The notes under the pieces were generated by a model. It saw only the letters and a list, made by a program, of their open reading frames with translations, was not told the DNA's origin and did no database searches. The translations under genes and the position numbers were made by a program. A stretch of 64,000 nt of DNA from Cinclus cinclus (taxonomy: Eukaryota > Chordata > Aves > Passeriformes > Cinclidae). Where the stretch lies: NCBI RefSeq assembly GCF_963662255.1, contig NC_085068.1:7307740-7371739 (forward strand), given 5' to 3'. Positions 12,401-21,680 of this stretch are shown one piece after another; position 1 is the first letter of the stretch, and every line of letters starts with the position of its first letter.

Positions 12401-13915
12401 TCCCAATCCTCCATCCCAACCCTCCATCCCCAATTCCCACCCCCAACCCTCCATCCCAAACCTCCATCCCAACTCACCATCCCCAATTCCCACCCCCAAA
12501 CCTCCATCCCAATCCTCCATCCCAACCCTCCATCCCCAATTCCCACCCCCAACCCTCCATCCCAAACCTCCATCCCAACCCTCCATCCCCAATTCCCACC
12601 CCCAACCCTCCATCCCAACCCTCCATCCCCAATTCCCACCCCCAAACCTCCATCCCAACCCTCCATCCCAACCCTCCATCCCCAATTCCCACCCCCAAAC
12701 CTCCATCCCAACCCTCCATCCCCAATTCCCACCCCCAACCCTCCATCCCAAACCTCCATCCCAACTCACCATCCCCAATTCCCACCCCCAAACCTCCATC
12801 CCAAACCTCCATCCCAACCCTCCATCCCCAATTCCCACCCCCAACCCTCCATCCCAACCCTCCATCCCCAATTCCCACCCCCAATCCTCCATCCCAACCC
12901 TCCATCCCCAATTCCCACCCCCAACCCTCCATCCCAAACCTCCATCCCCAATTCCCACCCCCAATCCTCCATCCCAACTCTCCATCCCCAATTCCCACCC
13001 CCAACCCTCCATCCCAACCCTCCATCCCCAGTTCCCACCCCCAAACCTCCATCCCAATGCTTCATCCCCAATTCCCACCCCCAACCCTCCATCCCAACTC
13101 TCCATCCCCAATTCCCACCCCCAAACCTCCATCCCAATCCTCCATCCCAACCCTCCATCCCCAATTCCCACCCCCAACCCTCCATCCCAATCCTCCATCC
13201 CCAATTCCCACCCCCAATCCTCCATCCCCAGTTCCCACCCCCAAACCTCCATCCCAACTCTCCATCCCCAATTCCCACCCCCAAACCTCCATCCCAATCC
13301 TCCATCCCCAATCCTCCATCCCAAACCTCCATCCCCAATTCCCACCCCCAGTCCTCCATCCCAATCCTCCACCCTCATTCCCATCTCAATCCCCATCCCC
13401 AATTCCCCATTCCCAATCCTGCCCCCTCATTCCCATCCCAATCCTTCATCTCCAATTCCCCATCCCATTCTTGACCTTCATCCCCAGTTCCCACCCCAGT
13501 TCCCCATCCCTGATTCCCCATTCCCATCCCTGATTCCCCATTCCCACCCCCAGTTCCCCATCCCTGATTCCCCATCCCCAGTTCCCACCCCAGTTCCCCA
13601 TCCCTGATTCCCCATTCCCATCCCTGATTCCCCATTCCCACCCCCAGTTCCCCATCCCTGATTCCCCATCCCCAGTTCCCCATCCCCAGTTCCCACCCCA
13701 ATCCTCCACCCCCAATTCCCCGTTCCCACCTCCAATCCCCATCCCATTCCCATCCCAATTCCCCAGTTCCCACCCCGTTCCCACCATTCCAGGATGTTGG
13801 AGGGCAGGGGCTCTGCACAGATGTAAGGCACTGGATCCTTTTTGATCCTCAGGTAATCCTGCTTCAGCCTCTGCGTCGCCGTGGTTGGGGCTCTCTTATT
13901 GCTGCTGCTGCTCAT
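3159..13915 (-). CDS. UBE2J2: Ubiquitin-conjugating enzyme E2 J2, complete gene
   Basis: Tail-anchored E2 of the Ubc6 type, which transfers ubiquitin at the ER membrane in ER-associated degradation (family knowledge). Coding exons in transcript order are 13915-13785, 12216-12176, 10754-10652, 10487-10349, 8873-8793 and 3443-3159. Every junction is GT-AG and phases join to give exactly 259 codons, the length of the human protein. Visible features: N-terminus [18 protein letters not shown] fold with TPNGRF in place of the canonical HPN; catalytic Cys94 in the [11 protein letters not shown] block; DTWNPAW; and a C-terminal hydrophobic anchor ([13 protein letters not shown]) before the end SIAQE. 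No frameshift or stop is seen. The introns are almost entirely tandem repeat, and intron 6 carries four copies of the start of the last exon. Identity is very secure. Confidence 0.97.
4277..4425 (-). pseudogene. UBE2J2: UBE2J2 last-exon fragment, copy 1
   Basis: A near-identical copy of about 3377-3525: the pyrimidine tract and AG acceptor of the last exon plus its first ~63 coding bases, with exon sequence starting at 4343 on the minus strand. It breaks off after the codons for SSRPPSLPL, within a GGGG run, into intronic repeat. The tail anchor is not included and no donor follows. Confidence 0.9.
4927..5075 (-). pseudogene. UBE2J2: UBE2J2 last-exon fragment, copy 2
   Basis: Same fragment as the other three copies, with acceptor and exon start at 4993 on the minus strand and the same break after about 21 codons. 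The intact acceptor makes it a possible competing splice site. Confidence 0.9.
5811..5960 (-). pseudogene. UBE2J2: UBE2J2 last-exon fragment, copy 3
   Basis: Exon-like part starts at 5877 on the minus strand. Flanking modules match those of copy 1 (GGGGCGGTTTTTGGGG on one side), so copies 1 and 3 probably arose together by duplication of a larger block. Confidence 0.9.
6616..6765 (-). pseudogene. UBE2J2: UBE2J2 last-exon fragment, copy 4 (first met by the transcript)
   Basis: Exon-like part starts at 6682 on the minus strand. The frame continues open from the exon fragment through intronic repeat for 129 codons from its ATG (to about 6290), because the junction here reads CTCACCC rather than CTCCCCC. 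If its acceptor were used, the protein would have a Pro/Lys/Asn/His-rich tail and no membrane anchor. Use is inferred only. Confidence 0.88.
8456..8792. other. UBE2J2: Unique intron 6 sequence next to exon 6
   Basis: Non-repetitive intron sequence with A runs at about 8577-8592 and 8676-8692 and a T-rich stretch. It contains the 5' end of intron 6 (minus strand), beginning with donor GTAAGG at 8792. No other feature is seen. Confidence 0.6.
8793..8873 (-). CDS. UBE2J2: UBE2J2 coding exon (residues 139-165)
   Basis: An 81-bp exon in phase 0 on both sides. It encodes [17 protein letters not shown] and CELFPEVVE, the C-terminal helices of the UBC fold. The acceptor is a C/T run ending CAG at 8874 and the donor is GTAAGG. 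Confidence 0.96.
8874..9289. other. UBE2J2: UBE2J2 intron 5, mostly unique part
   Basis: Intron sequence with a poly(A) stretch at about 8881-8894. Two loosely related blocks have GTTTGTAGG/TATAAATTTTG and GGTTGTGGGCATGAAAT followed by TTGATCCTG near 9040-9070 and 9205-9250. They look like decayed members of the array that follows. No gene. Confidence 0.55.
9290..10340. repeat. Tandem repeat, 120/150-bp units, in UBE2J2 intron 5
   Basis: Seven copies marked by AAGCTCTGTTAACCCTTCA. Two unit lengths alternate: about 120 bp (ending CCCCCGAGCACAGAGAAC) and about 150-178 bp (with GGGGGATCAAGACCAAGG). The plus strand is open for 200 codons because few stops occur in the unit. It is not a gene. The left end decays into related single sequences and the right end stops a few bases before the splice donor of the neighbouring exon. 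Confidence 0.92.
10349..10487 (-). CDS. UBE2J2: UBE2J2 catalytic exon (residues 92-138)
   Basis: A 139-bp exon. Its first base completes Arg92; then [17 protein letters not shown] with the catalytic cysteine (Cys94), [18 protein letters not shown] and ETSEFT. The donor is GTGAGT at 10348. The acceptor is unusual: TTTTTTTTGGGAAG preceded by a very long T-rich run (poly(A) with C on the plus strand, about 10495-10567), so AAG rather than CAG is used. Confidence 0.97.
10493..10570. repeat. Long A-rich microsatellite next to a splice acceptor
   Basis: About 75 bp of A runs with scattered C on the plus strand; on the transcribed strand it is an exceptionally long U/G-interrupted pyrimidine tract just before the catalytic exon of UBE2J2. 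Confidence 0.85.
10652..10754 (-). CDS. UBE2J2: UBE2J2 coding exon (residues 58-92)
   Basis: A 103-bp exon: two bases complete Gly58, then [33 protein letters not shown] and two bases of Arg92. It contains the beta-sheet core and TPNG at the position of the usual HPN motif. Acceptor TTTACAG at 10755, donor GTAAGA at 10651. Confidence 0.97.
10760..11620. repeat. Tandem repeat, 86-bp unit, in UBE2J2 intron 3
   Basis: Eight to nine copies of an A/T-rich unit with CCTAAAATTCCCAAAAATAA, TAAATAAATTATATTTAAT and CCCATCCCGATTTTCCCAAT. Periods are 85-87 bp and copies are more than 95% alike by eye. Diverged copies flank both ends (10815 and about 11620-11870). Confidence 0.93.
11621..12175. other. 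UBE2J2: UBE2J2 intron 3, unique part
   Basis: Diverged outer copies of the 86-bp unit up to about 11890, then about 280 bp of ordinary intron sequence. The donor of the neighbouring exon (GTAAATCC) is at 12175. No other gene or RNA is evident. Confidence 0.55.
12176..12216 (-). CDS. UBE2J2: UBE2J2 41-bp coding exon (residues 44-58)
   Basis: Too short for an ordinary open-frame scan. One base completes Trp44, then [13 protein letters not shown] and one base of Gly58. The acceptor is TTTTGCAG at 12217. Human has Met where this gene has Leu in PELTPY. Exon length and phases agree with both neighbours. Confidence 0.96.
12385..13370. repeat. Minisatellite in UBE2J2 intron 2
   Basis: A mosaic of two short modules, CCATCCCAACCCT (12-13 bp) and CCCCAATTCCCACCCCCAA, repeated for about 1 kb. 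The pyrimidine-rich plus strand means a G-rich minus strand, which is the transcribed-sense strand here. Long open frames in several frames on both strands are a by-product. Confidence 0.95.
13371..13784. repeat. Second C-rich minisatellite block in UBE2J2 intron 2
   Basis: Related modules but a different arrangement: CCATCCCTGATTCCCCATTC and CCCCAGTTCCCACCCCAGT, ending within a few bases of the exon donor at 13784. The exon border is preserved although the array reaches it. Confidence 0.9.
13785..13915 (-). CDS. UBE2J2: UBE2J2 first coding exon
   Basis: Begins at ATG (13915-13913), directly after an acceptor-like TTAATCAG, and encodes residues 1-43 plus two bases of Trp44: [42 protein letters not shown]. 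An upstream in-frame ATG at 13927 lies in the presumed intron and would add only MVNQ; the ATG at 13915 matches the family start. Confidence 0.96.
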
Positions 13916-13959
13916 CTGATTAACCAAATCAATTCATTAGTTATTGCTGAGTTATTAAA

Positions 13960-14455
13960 AATTAATCAGCGCGAGAGAAAGGGGGAGAAGAAGAAGGGAG
14001 GGGCTAAAAGGGAGAGAAGGAAAAGAGGAAACGGAGAGAGGGAGGGGAAGGGGGACGGGAGGGACTGAAAGGGAGAGGGGGCAAGGAGAAAAAAGGGGAT
14101 AAAAAGTGCAAGAAAAGGGGTATAAAAAGAGAAGAGGCAAGAGGTAAGGAGGCAGGGACTGAAAGGAAAAGCGGGAGAAGGGGAAAGGAAGGGAGGGAAT
14201 GAAAGGGAAAGGTGGAAAAGGGAGGGGAGAGGGAAAAAGGAGAGAAGGAGGAGAAACAGAGAGAGATGGGAAAAGGAGGAAAGGAGAAGGAGAACGGCGG
14301 GGAGAAAGAGAACAGCAGAAAGGAGGGAGACAGGAAGGCAGCCCAAGGAAAGGAGGGAGTGAAAGAGACAGGCGGAAAACTGAGGGAGAGAGAAGGACAG
14401 AGAAAATTGGGAAAATAAGGGACGGAGAAGGACAGAGGGGGGGCAGACAGCAAGG
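13960..14455. repeat. Purine-rich (GA) tract in UBE2J2 intron 1
   Basis: About 500 bp almost free of pyrimidines on the plus strand (AAAGGGAGAGG-type runs), irregular rather than strictly periodic. Such mirror-rich purine tracts can form triplex DNA. It sits between exon 1 and the first coding exon of UBE2J2, whose transcript is pyrimidine-rich here. Long open frames on both strands are compositional. Confidence 0.85.
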
Positions 14456-14459
14456 CAGC

Positions 14460-14830
14460 CCACCGGTCCCTCCCCGCTCGCTGCCGGCGCGGGCCCCGCT
14501 CACCTCTCCGTGGCCGCCAGGCCCCGGGCGGCCCCTCCTGCCCGCTGCCGAGGGAGGGAAGGAGGGAGGGAGGGAGGGAGGTGGGGAGAGAGGCAGGCGG
14601 GGAGCGGCGGCCGGGCCGCGATGGCGGCGGAGCGGGCGGGGCGGGCAGCGGCGGCCGCGGCTCCCTCACGGCTCCTGCCAAGATGGCGGCGCGGGGCGGC
14701 ACTTCCGGAAAGGAGCGGCGGCGCTTCCGGGGCTCGCGCGGGCTCCACTTCCGCTTCCGGTGCCGCCGTGGCGAGATCCCTGAGGGGAGGGCGGGAAGGC
14801 CCCGCCTTGTCGCGACATAAAGCGATAAAA
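14460..14830 (-). promoter_or_regulatory. UBE2J2: UBE2J2 CpG island, promoter and non-coding exon 1
   Basis: A GC- and CpG-rich block. A good donor on the minus strand (GAGAG before GTGAGC) ends a non-coding exon at 14504. Upstream are a YY1-type CAAGATGGCGGC at 14679-14690, a second GATGGCGGCGGAG near 14620, and four ETS-type CTTCCG sites (about 14702, 14724, 14748, 14754), the usual make-up of a TATA-less housekeeping promoter. The exact start site is not visible. The island could be bidirectional, but no plus-strand gene follows. Confidence 0.8.
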
Positions 14831-15695
14831 AATTGGGATGGAAGGAATACAGCGATACAGAAGGAAGTGCAGAATGGTCCAGGACACGCCAACAATCCCA
14901 GCCTGGGCATGGGAGCGGTGTCCGAACGCTCGCGGAGCTTTGGTTGTGGCAGATCCTGAGGGGGAAGGGACAAAGTCCTTAAAGGGACAGAACACAAAAA
15001 GCGTTGTGGGTTGAAGCGAGGTCTTGCGTGAGGAGCGAACTCCGAGAAATTCCACATTTCAGGAAAAACAGAAGGGGAAGGTCACAAACATCCCCTCGTG
15101 GAGGCCAGTGGAACGGGAAATTCAAATTACTAATTATCCCAGGGATAACTGGGGGCAGCAATGGGTGACATCACCTGCAGCTCCAGAGACACCTGCTGGG
15201 ACGTTCCAGCCCTTTCCCTGCTCCCATGTGCTCTGTCCAGTGGGATGTAAGTTTTCCAACCCCATTCCCCATGCCATAATTAATAATTAAATCATTAATT
15301 TATTACCCTGAAGGATTTTCCATCATCGTTAATTTATCATCCCCTTTCAATGCCAGGGATTCCTTCATTCCCAGAGTTCCTTGAAAGTCAAGGAATCTCT
15401 GCCTCACACCAAAAAAAAAAAAAAAAAAAAAAATTCTTTTTTTTTGGTGGAATTGGTTGAAATTTTGGGGAATTCTCTGCCAGATTTCTACCAGGGCCTT
15501 CCAGGCAGGAATTCCATCCCAAAGGTCACGAGCCCTTCCTGACCCATCTCCTTTGGGGTTGCTTTGGGGATTTCTCATCAGACAGGTCCAACCAGGAATT
15601 TTTGTGCTGTTCCAGTGCCCTCCTCACTCCGAGTTACTCATGGAGGAAATGGTGAGTAAAAATGGTTTTGAAGTATTGAAAAAAAAAAATTATTG
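14831..15695. other. Intergenic sequence between UBE2J2 and the LTR fragment
   Basis: Mostly unique sequence with an A run followed by a T run at about 15410-15442 and TTAATAATTAA near 15280. I see no exon with family resemblance. Short open frames have no recognisable product. Confidence 0.5.
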
Positions 15696-16478
15696 TGATA
15701 ATTGATAAAAGATTCGTCTTAATCATAAAAGTATTGGGGTTTGTATAAACCAGAATAGTTAGGTCTGAAATGAAGCATGGGCATGAGATAGAGGAAAACA
15801 TATCTGGTTAAATCATTCTGTTTAAATCCCACTGTTATGAATGTTGAGGTTTTTAGGAAATTGTATTTGATACCAGTTTGTAAAATGGGGGTTTCCCCAC
15901 AGCCTGAAAGGTTTCACAAAATCAGATTTCCTGCCCTTGTGTAATCAATCACAGCCTGAAAGATTTCACAAAATCAGATTTCCTGCCTTGCTGTGACCAA
16001 TCACAGCCTGAAAGATTTCACAAAATCAGATTTCCTGCCCTTGTGTAATCAATCACAGCCTGAAAGATTTCACAAAATCAGATTTCCTGCCTTTGTGTAA
16101 CCAATCACAGCCTGAAAGATTTCACAAAATCAGATTTCCTGCCCTTGTGTAATCAATCACAACCTGAAATATTTCACAAAATCAGATTTCCTGCCTTGCT
16201 GTGACCAATCACAGCCTGAAAGATTTCACAAAATCAGATTTCCTGCCTTGCTGTGACCAATCACAACCTGAAATATTTCACAAAATCAGATTTCCTGCTT
16301 TTGTGTAATCAATCACAACCTGAAATATTTCACAAAATCAGATTTCCTGCCTTTGTGTAACCAATCACAGCCTGAAAGATTTCACAAAATCAGATTTCCT
16401 GCCCTTGTGTAATCAATCACAGCCTGAAAGATTTCACAAAATCAGATTTCCTGCCTTGCTGTGACCAATCACATCCTG
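15696..16478 (+). mobile_element. 3'-truncated LTR copy (endogenous retroviral U3 part)
   Basis: The first ~200 bp match the start of the complete LTR at 59334 (for example GTATAAACCAGAATA, GTATTTGATACCAGTT and GGGTTTCCC in the same order). It is followed by about 11 copies of the same ~52-bp U3 repeat with CCAATCAC or TCAATCAC. The copy stops at ACATCCTGGAATC, before the TATA box and poly(A) signal seen in the other copy. No internal retroviral genes are attached. Confidence 0.8.
15905..16470. repeat. 52-bp tandem repeat with CCAAT boxes (LTR copy 1)
   Basis: About 11 units of CACAGCCTGAAAGATTTCAC plus AAAATCAGATTTCCTGCC and TTGTGTAATCAATCA or TTGCTGTGACCAATCA. CCAATCA matches the NF-Y CCAAT box; units with TCAATCA have lost it. 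Confidence 0.9.
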
Positions 16479-16494
16479 GAATCTCCAAAAATTC

Positions 16495-17080
16495 CATTTT
16501 TTTTTAAATTTTTTTTTTCTTTTCCCCCTCTGACCCTCCCTGTCCCTCCCCTGGGGTTGTCACCAGCTCTGCCCAAAACTGCTCGGCCATGGAGCAGAAA
16601 ATCCCCAAAATTCCCATTTTTTTGGGCAGGAATTCCGTGTGTTTCTCGGGCTCTCCTTGCATCTTTTTTGTTTGTTTTGTTTTGTTTTGTTTTTTTCTGC
16701 TTTTCCTGATCTCAGGATCCCAAAATTCTCCATCCTTGATGATTGGATGATCCCAGAGATTCTCTTCCAACCTTAATAATTCCATTTGTCACAGCTCAGC
16801 CTGGCACACCTGGATTTTTGTGTTTGGTTGGGTTTTTTGGTTCTGTTTTATATTTTTTAATTTTTTTCTTTGATTTTTTTTTCCTTTTTTTGGTATTTTT
16901 TTATATTTTTTAGGTTTTTTTGGGGTTTTTTGTTTTTTGTAGGTCTTTTTGTGGTTTTTTTTGTTTCTTTTTTTTTGTTTCTTTCTTTGTTTTGTTTTGT
17001 TTCTTGTTTTTTTTTTTTTTTTTTGTTAAAGGCATCAAATCACCCAATCCCACTTTTTTTTTTGTTTTGTTTTTTTCCTC
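16495..17080. repeat. T-rich low-complexity sequence with a CR1 3' tail
   Basis: Long T runs with G or C interruptions at about 16497-16520 and 16815-17075. Between them, at about 16720-16800, GATTGGATGATCCCAGAGAT and CTTCCAACCTTAATAATTCC match the conserved 3' end of avian CR1 LINEs in plus orientation. Confidence 0.7.
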
Positions 17081-17946
17081 CCCCTTTAAAATACTCCAAG
17101 AAATTTCCCATCTCAGAGGCAGCAGCACCAAAATAAACTGAAATATAACCCTGGATTATCAGAGAGGGAACAGTGAAAAATCCAAACCCAAAAAATCCAA
17201 ACCCAAATCCAGGAAATTTGGGCCAAATAAAAGCGAGGTCAAGGAAAGAAATATTCCCCCAGATCCCAACAAATTCCAAGGATGGAGGATCCTGGTGGCA
17301 GAGGGAACTTTGGGAATTTTTATTTTTTTACTTTTTTTAGACCAAGGTGAATTCCTCCTTTTAAATGTGGTTAAATCCAGAAAAAAAAGAAAAACTCCCA
17401 AAATCTTTGGAAAAATAAAAGGGAGAATTAAAAAAAAAAAAACAAACAATTTGGGGCACCAAATATTCCCACCACAAATCCAGCTGCGTTTGAGGCAGGA
17501 GAAAAACAAATTTATTTATTGATTTATTTGTATTTTATTTTCCTCAGAGCCTGGAAATTAATTTCCTTCGCCCAAAATTTGATTTTCTGTGCTCCTTCCC
17601 CCACTCGCCCCTGTGAAATTTGGAGCACACAACCCGCCCCAAAGAGAAATAAAAACCCAAAGAAACACAGAAAACGGGGAGAAGTGCAGCTGAACGTGGT
17701 TTTTTTTTTTTTGTTTTTGTTTTTGTTTTTTTTTTCCTGAAGGAATTGTGGATTTAGGGACTTCGGGGTGCTGGGTTCTATCTCAAATTCCAGGCTTTTA
17801 ATGCCTCGGGGGTTGAGTGTGGAAAACAAAGGGAAGAGGAGGGGGGGAAAAAAAAAGGAAAACGAGGAGGGGGAAAAAAATAATAATAAAAAAAAGGCAG
17901 GTTTGGAAAAATATTTCCTAAAAAACACCCCCCCCCCAAAAAAAAA

Positions 17947-17989
<43 letters not shown>

Positions 17990-18830
17990 CCTGACATTAA
18001 ATACAGACCAACTGTATTGAATAAAAATTGCACTAGTCCTCTGGGCACGTCAATAATAAATTAAATACTTAACAATTCCACGGATTAAAAAAGTGACAGC
18101 ACAAAACCCATAACAAAAGAACATAAACCCCCCTCCCCCCACCCAAAAAAAAAAAAAATACTGTCAGGTAGGAAAAGTGCACCAAGTCGCTTTTTACATG
18201 GAAATAAAAGTACCAATACGTGTTAAATAACTCCATTGTCTCGCAAACCGCTGCTTTTTGCACCCATATTTACATTTTCTTTTTCTTCTCTCGGCTTCAT
18301 TGTATTTCAGCAGTGAGTCTCGAGTTTCCAGGGTGAAACCCGGCCAGGATTTCTGACCAGAATTCCCAGAAAATAATAAAATAAATGAAATAAAACGACA
18401 CCCCACCCCCCCCCCCCAAAAAAAAACCAAACAAAAAACAAAACAAAACAAAAAAAAACCAGAAGCCGCGGTTCTCCTTGGCTCACAGAAAGGATAGGTC
18501 GGGTTTTGAATTCCTCCTAAAAAGTTGGGAAAACCAGAGGGGGTTTGAAAATCAGTTTGGAGGCCCTGTACAGGTTAAAAAAAAAAAAAAAAAAATCCCA
18601 AATGGTTGTGCTGGAATCCATGATCTGAAATCCATAAAAAATTCTCCTTTGCTCTCAGGAGTTCTGGAGGAACCTGAAGAGATTTTTGCAGCGAGGGAAG
18701 GGCAGGGCTGGAGGGGAATCAGCACCAAACAAGTGCACAAATGCAGAGGGGAGGAACTGGGGGATCTGGCAGAGCTGGGACCAGAGCTGGGCTCGGTGCC
18801 TGGGGCTCTCCAGGGCTGTCCTGCAGGAGG
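17081..18830 (-). other. Possible 3' UTR, candidate for ACAP3
   Basis: A/T-rich, largely single-copy sequence without coding resemblance. On the minus strand there are several AATAAA-type sites (near 17515-17540, 18045-18065 and around 18200) and non-repetitive stretches such as those at 18010-18110 and 18175-18330 that look like UTR. ACAP3 lies to the right on the minus strand and its 3' end should fall in this part of the window, so a 3' UTR of ACAP3 is a reasonable guess, not shown. It includes an (AAT)n run at about 17948-17990. Confidence 0.3.
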
Positions 18831-18837
18831 CAGACTC

Positions 18838-19150
18838 GGATTTAGGGCTGGGTGTAGGGCTGGGTGTAGGGATGGGTGTAGGGATGGATTTAGGGCTGGA
18901 TGTAGGGTTGGATTTAGGGCTGGATGTAGGGTTGGATTTAGGGATGGATTTAGGGATGGGTGTAGGGATGGATGTAGGGATGGATGTAGGGATGGATTTA
19001 GGGATGGATGTAGGGATGGATTTAGGGATGGATGTAGGGATGGATTTAGGGATGGATGTAGGGCTGGATGTAGGGATGGATGTAGGGATGGATTTAGGGA
19101 TGGATGTAGGGATGGATGTAGGGATGGATGTAGGGCTGGATTTGGGAGCA
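18838..19150. repeat. 12-bp minisatellite
   Basis: About 26 copies of GATGGATGTAGG or GATGGATTTAGG, with GGCTGGAT variants. The unit length is a multiple of three, giving Gly/Met/Asp or Ile-Pro-Thr-Ser repeats in open frames; I do not take these as protein. Confidence 0.92.
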
Positions 19151-20851
19151 GGATCAGATCCCAACCCCATCCCAGCTGTGCCAGAACCAGCCAGGCTTTG
19201 GATTTGGGGCTGGATTTAGGAACAGGATCAGCACCACAAACTCCCTACCCCATCCCAGCTGTTCCAGAACAGCCAGGACCTGGATTTAGGGCTGGATTTA
19301 GGGCTGGATTTGGGAACAGGACCAGCACCACAACTTCCAGCTGTGCCAGAGGTGCAGGGCAGGACTCGGCCCTGGCTTTGAAACCTTTAAAACCTGGCAT
19401 TTTAAAACTTTTAAACCTTTTAAACTCTGGCTTTTTGAAACTTTTAAACTCTGGCTTTTTTTAAACTTTCAAAGCCTGGCTTTTTTAAATGTTTAAGCCC
19501 GGCTTTAAACTTTGAAATCCTGGTTTTTAAAACTTAGAAAGCAATGGCAGCAGCAGGATCACGAGTCTGGAATGAGAAGGAAAAGGTGACAGTGACACCA
19601 AGGGAAGGCACCGCCCTGCTCGGGAGTGGGGGAGGGGGGGGTGCTGAATTTTGGGGTGATTTGGGTCAGAAAAAGGAAAAAGGAGCCAAAGAGGAGCTCC
19701 AGGAGCTTCTGTAGCTGCCACGGTGCTGAATCCTGGGAATGTCCCACAGGAAGGGAGGGAGAGCCCGGAGCAGCTGTGCCACATCTGGAACCAGCCAGGG
19801 GTGAATCCCAGAGCTGCCCTCGGAATTCCGGGATTTGGCCATCCCGCCGTCTCAGAAATGGGATTTCCTGCTCCTGGGGGTGCAGAGCTGGGCAGGGATG
19901 GATGCTCCTGAGTCATCCTCCAGTTCCCACAGGGATTTCCAACCCAAAAAGGGGGAATTTCCATCCCCCAGGATCCGTGGGGGGAGATTGTTCCTGATTT
20001 TGGGAAGCACAGGAGGCCCTGGGGGAAGATTTTGCCCTGCAGAGTTTCCAGGACTGCTCCCAGACACCGAGGGCAGAGCTCAGCCCTTGGAATTGCTCAT
20101 CCCAAAAAAATCCGGTGGGAATGGAGATGGCACGGCCAGAAAATGCAGGAAAAGCCGGAACAGCGCTTTCCTAAGGAAGCAGGAATTCCAGGGAGCCAAG
20201 AGAGAGGCTCTGGAACGTGTGGGTGAAGCCCTGAGGGTGAGGAGCTGCTCCCTCAAAATCCAGGGACACAATTCCAGCCCCAGGAACAAACCCTGGCGAG
20301 GCTTCAGAGCAGGGCAGCGGCCAGGAAGAACAAAGATCGGGAATTCCGGAGAGGACGGGATGGGAAATCCCAGAGAGGACGGGATGGGAAATTCCAGCAA
20401 GAATGGGATGGGAAATTCCAGAGGCTCTTGGATGTGCCGATGGAGGAGGGTGGGAACTCTGCCTGGGATTCTCGTTTTCCTCGGAGATCCCAGGATGATC
20501 TCTAAGGCACTGACCCCGGAGCCCCGGCCGGGACGTCACCCCCAAATCCTGACAAAATCCGGTGCCGAGTGCAGCCGGGGGGACGCTGGGAAAAGGCTCC
20601 AAGCTCCAGCCAGGATTCCAGAGGCGCTTCCCAGTCTGGGATGAGGCCGCTCCGGAGACACGAGGCAGCACCAAAGGGCTCCAAGGAGAACCACGGCTCC
20701 TCACCGCAGCCAGGAATTCGGGAAAAAACCGGGAGAGGACACAAAAATTCTGCTGGGCGGCTCCGAAGGTGCTCCGGGACACGCGCAGGTGGAATTCTCT
20801 TCCAGGGAAAGCTGAAGGGAGCAGGGAACGGAGAGGAGTCCAAGTCACCAT
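19151..20851. other. Single-copy sequence left of the assembly gap
   Basis: GC-richer unique sequence rich in GGAATTCC-type words. At 19380-19540 a short run of diverged units contains AACTTTTAAACTCTGGCTTTT, and at 20340-20420 GGATGGGAAATTCCAGA-like units repeat. Open frames up to about 270 codons exist on both strands but none resembles a known family, including ACAP3. The block runs into the N gap. Confidence 0.45.
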
Positions 20852-21051
20852 NNNNNNNNNNNNNNNNNNNNNNNNNNNNNNNNNNNNNNNNNNNNNNNNN
20901 NNNNNNNNNNNNNNNNNNNNNNNNNNNNNNNNNNNNNNNNNNNNNNNNNNNNNNNNNNNNNNNNNNNNNNNNNNNNNNNNNNNNNNNNNNNNNNNNNNNN
21001 NNNNNNNNNNNNNNNNNNNNNNNNNNNNNNNNNNNNNNNNNNNNNNNNNNN
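20852..21051. other. Assembly gap (200 N)
   Basis: Exactly 200 N, a common placeholder length for a gap of unknown size. Sequence differs completely on the two sides: GC-rich unique on the left, AT-rich tandem repeat on the right. The missing ACAP3 exons may lie here. Confidence 0.99.
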
Positions 21052-21680
21052 ATAGAATTTTATATCATTTACATAATAGAATTTGATATCACTTCTATAA
21101 TTAAATTTGATATCAGTTCTATAATAGAATTTGATATCATTTGTATAATTAAATTTTATATCATTTCTATAATAGAATTTGATATCAGTTCTATAATATA
21201 ATTTTATATCATTTGTATAATTAAATTTGATGTCATTTCTATAATAGAATTTTATATCATTTACATAATAGAATTTGATATCATTTCTATAATTAAATTT
21301 GATATCATTTCTATAATAGAATTTTATATCATTTCCATAATATAATTTTATATCATTTATATAATAGAATTTGATATCATTTCTATAATTAAATTTGATA
21401 TCATTTCTATAATAGAATTTTATATCATTTCTATAATAGATTTTTTATATCATTTGTATAATTAAATTTGTTATCATTTCTATAATAGAATTTTATATCA
21501 TTTACATAATAGATTTTTATATCATTTCTATAATAGAATTTTATATCATTTGTACAATTAAATTTTACATAATTTTACAATTAAATTTTACATAATTTTA
21601 CAATTAAATTTGATGTCATTTGTATAATAGAATTTAATAACGTTTGTAAAATAGAATTTTATATCATTTATATAATAGAG
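21052..21680. repeat. AT-rich tandem repeat, ~24-bp unit
   Basis: Units of ATCATTTCTATAATAGAATT with TTGATAT and AATTAAA variants, cut off on the left by the N gap. Such an array at a gap edge suggests that assembly failed in repeats. Confidence 0.92.

Noticed and set aside
12069..13607. 512-codon Pro/Ser-rich plus-strand frame resembling a mucin-like protein
   Set aside because: Covers the UBE2J2 intron 2 minisatellite and crosses a UBE2J2 exon antisense; other frames are equally open.
19835..20851. Open frames of 226-269 codons on both strands left of the gap as ACAP3 or SCNN1D exons
   Set aside because: No residues of the BAR, PH, ArfGAP, ankyrin or ENaC families could be recognised and no convincing splice pairs were found.
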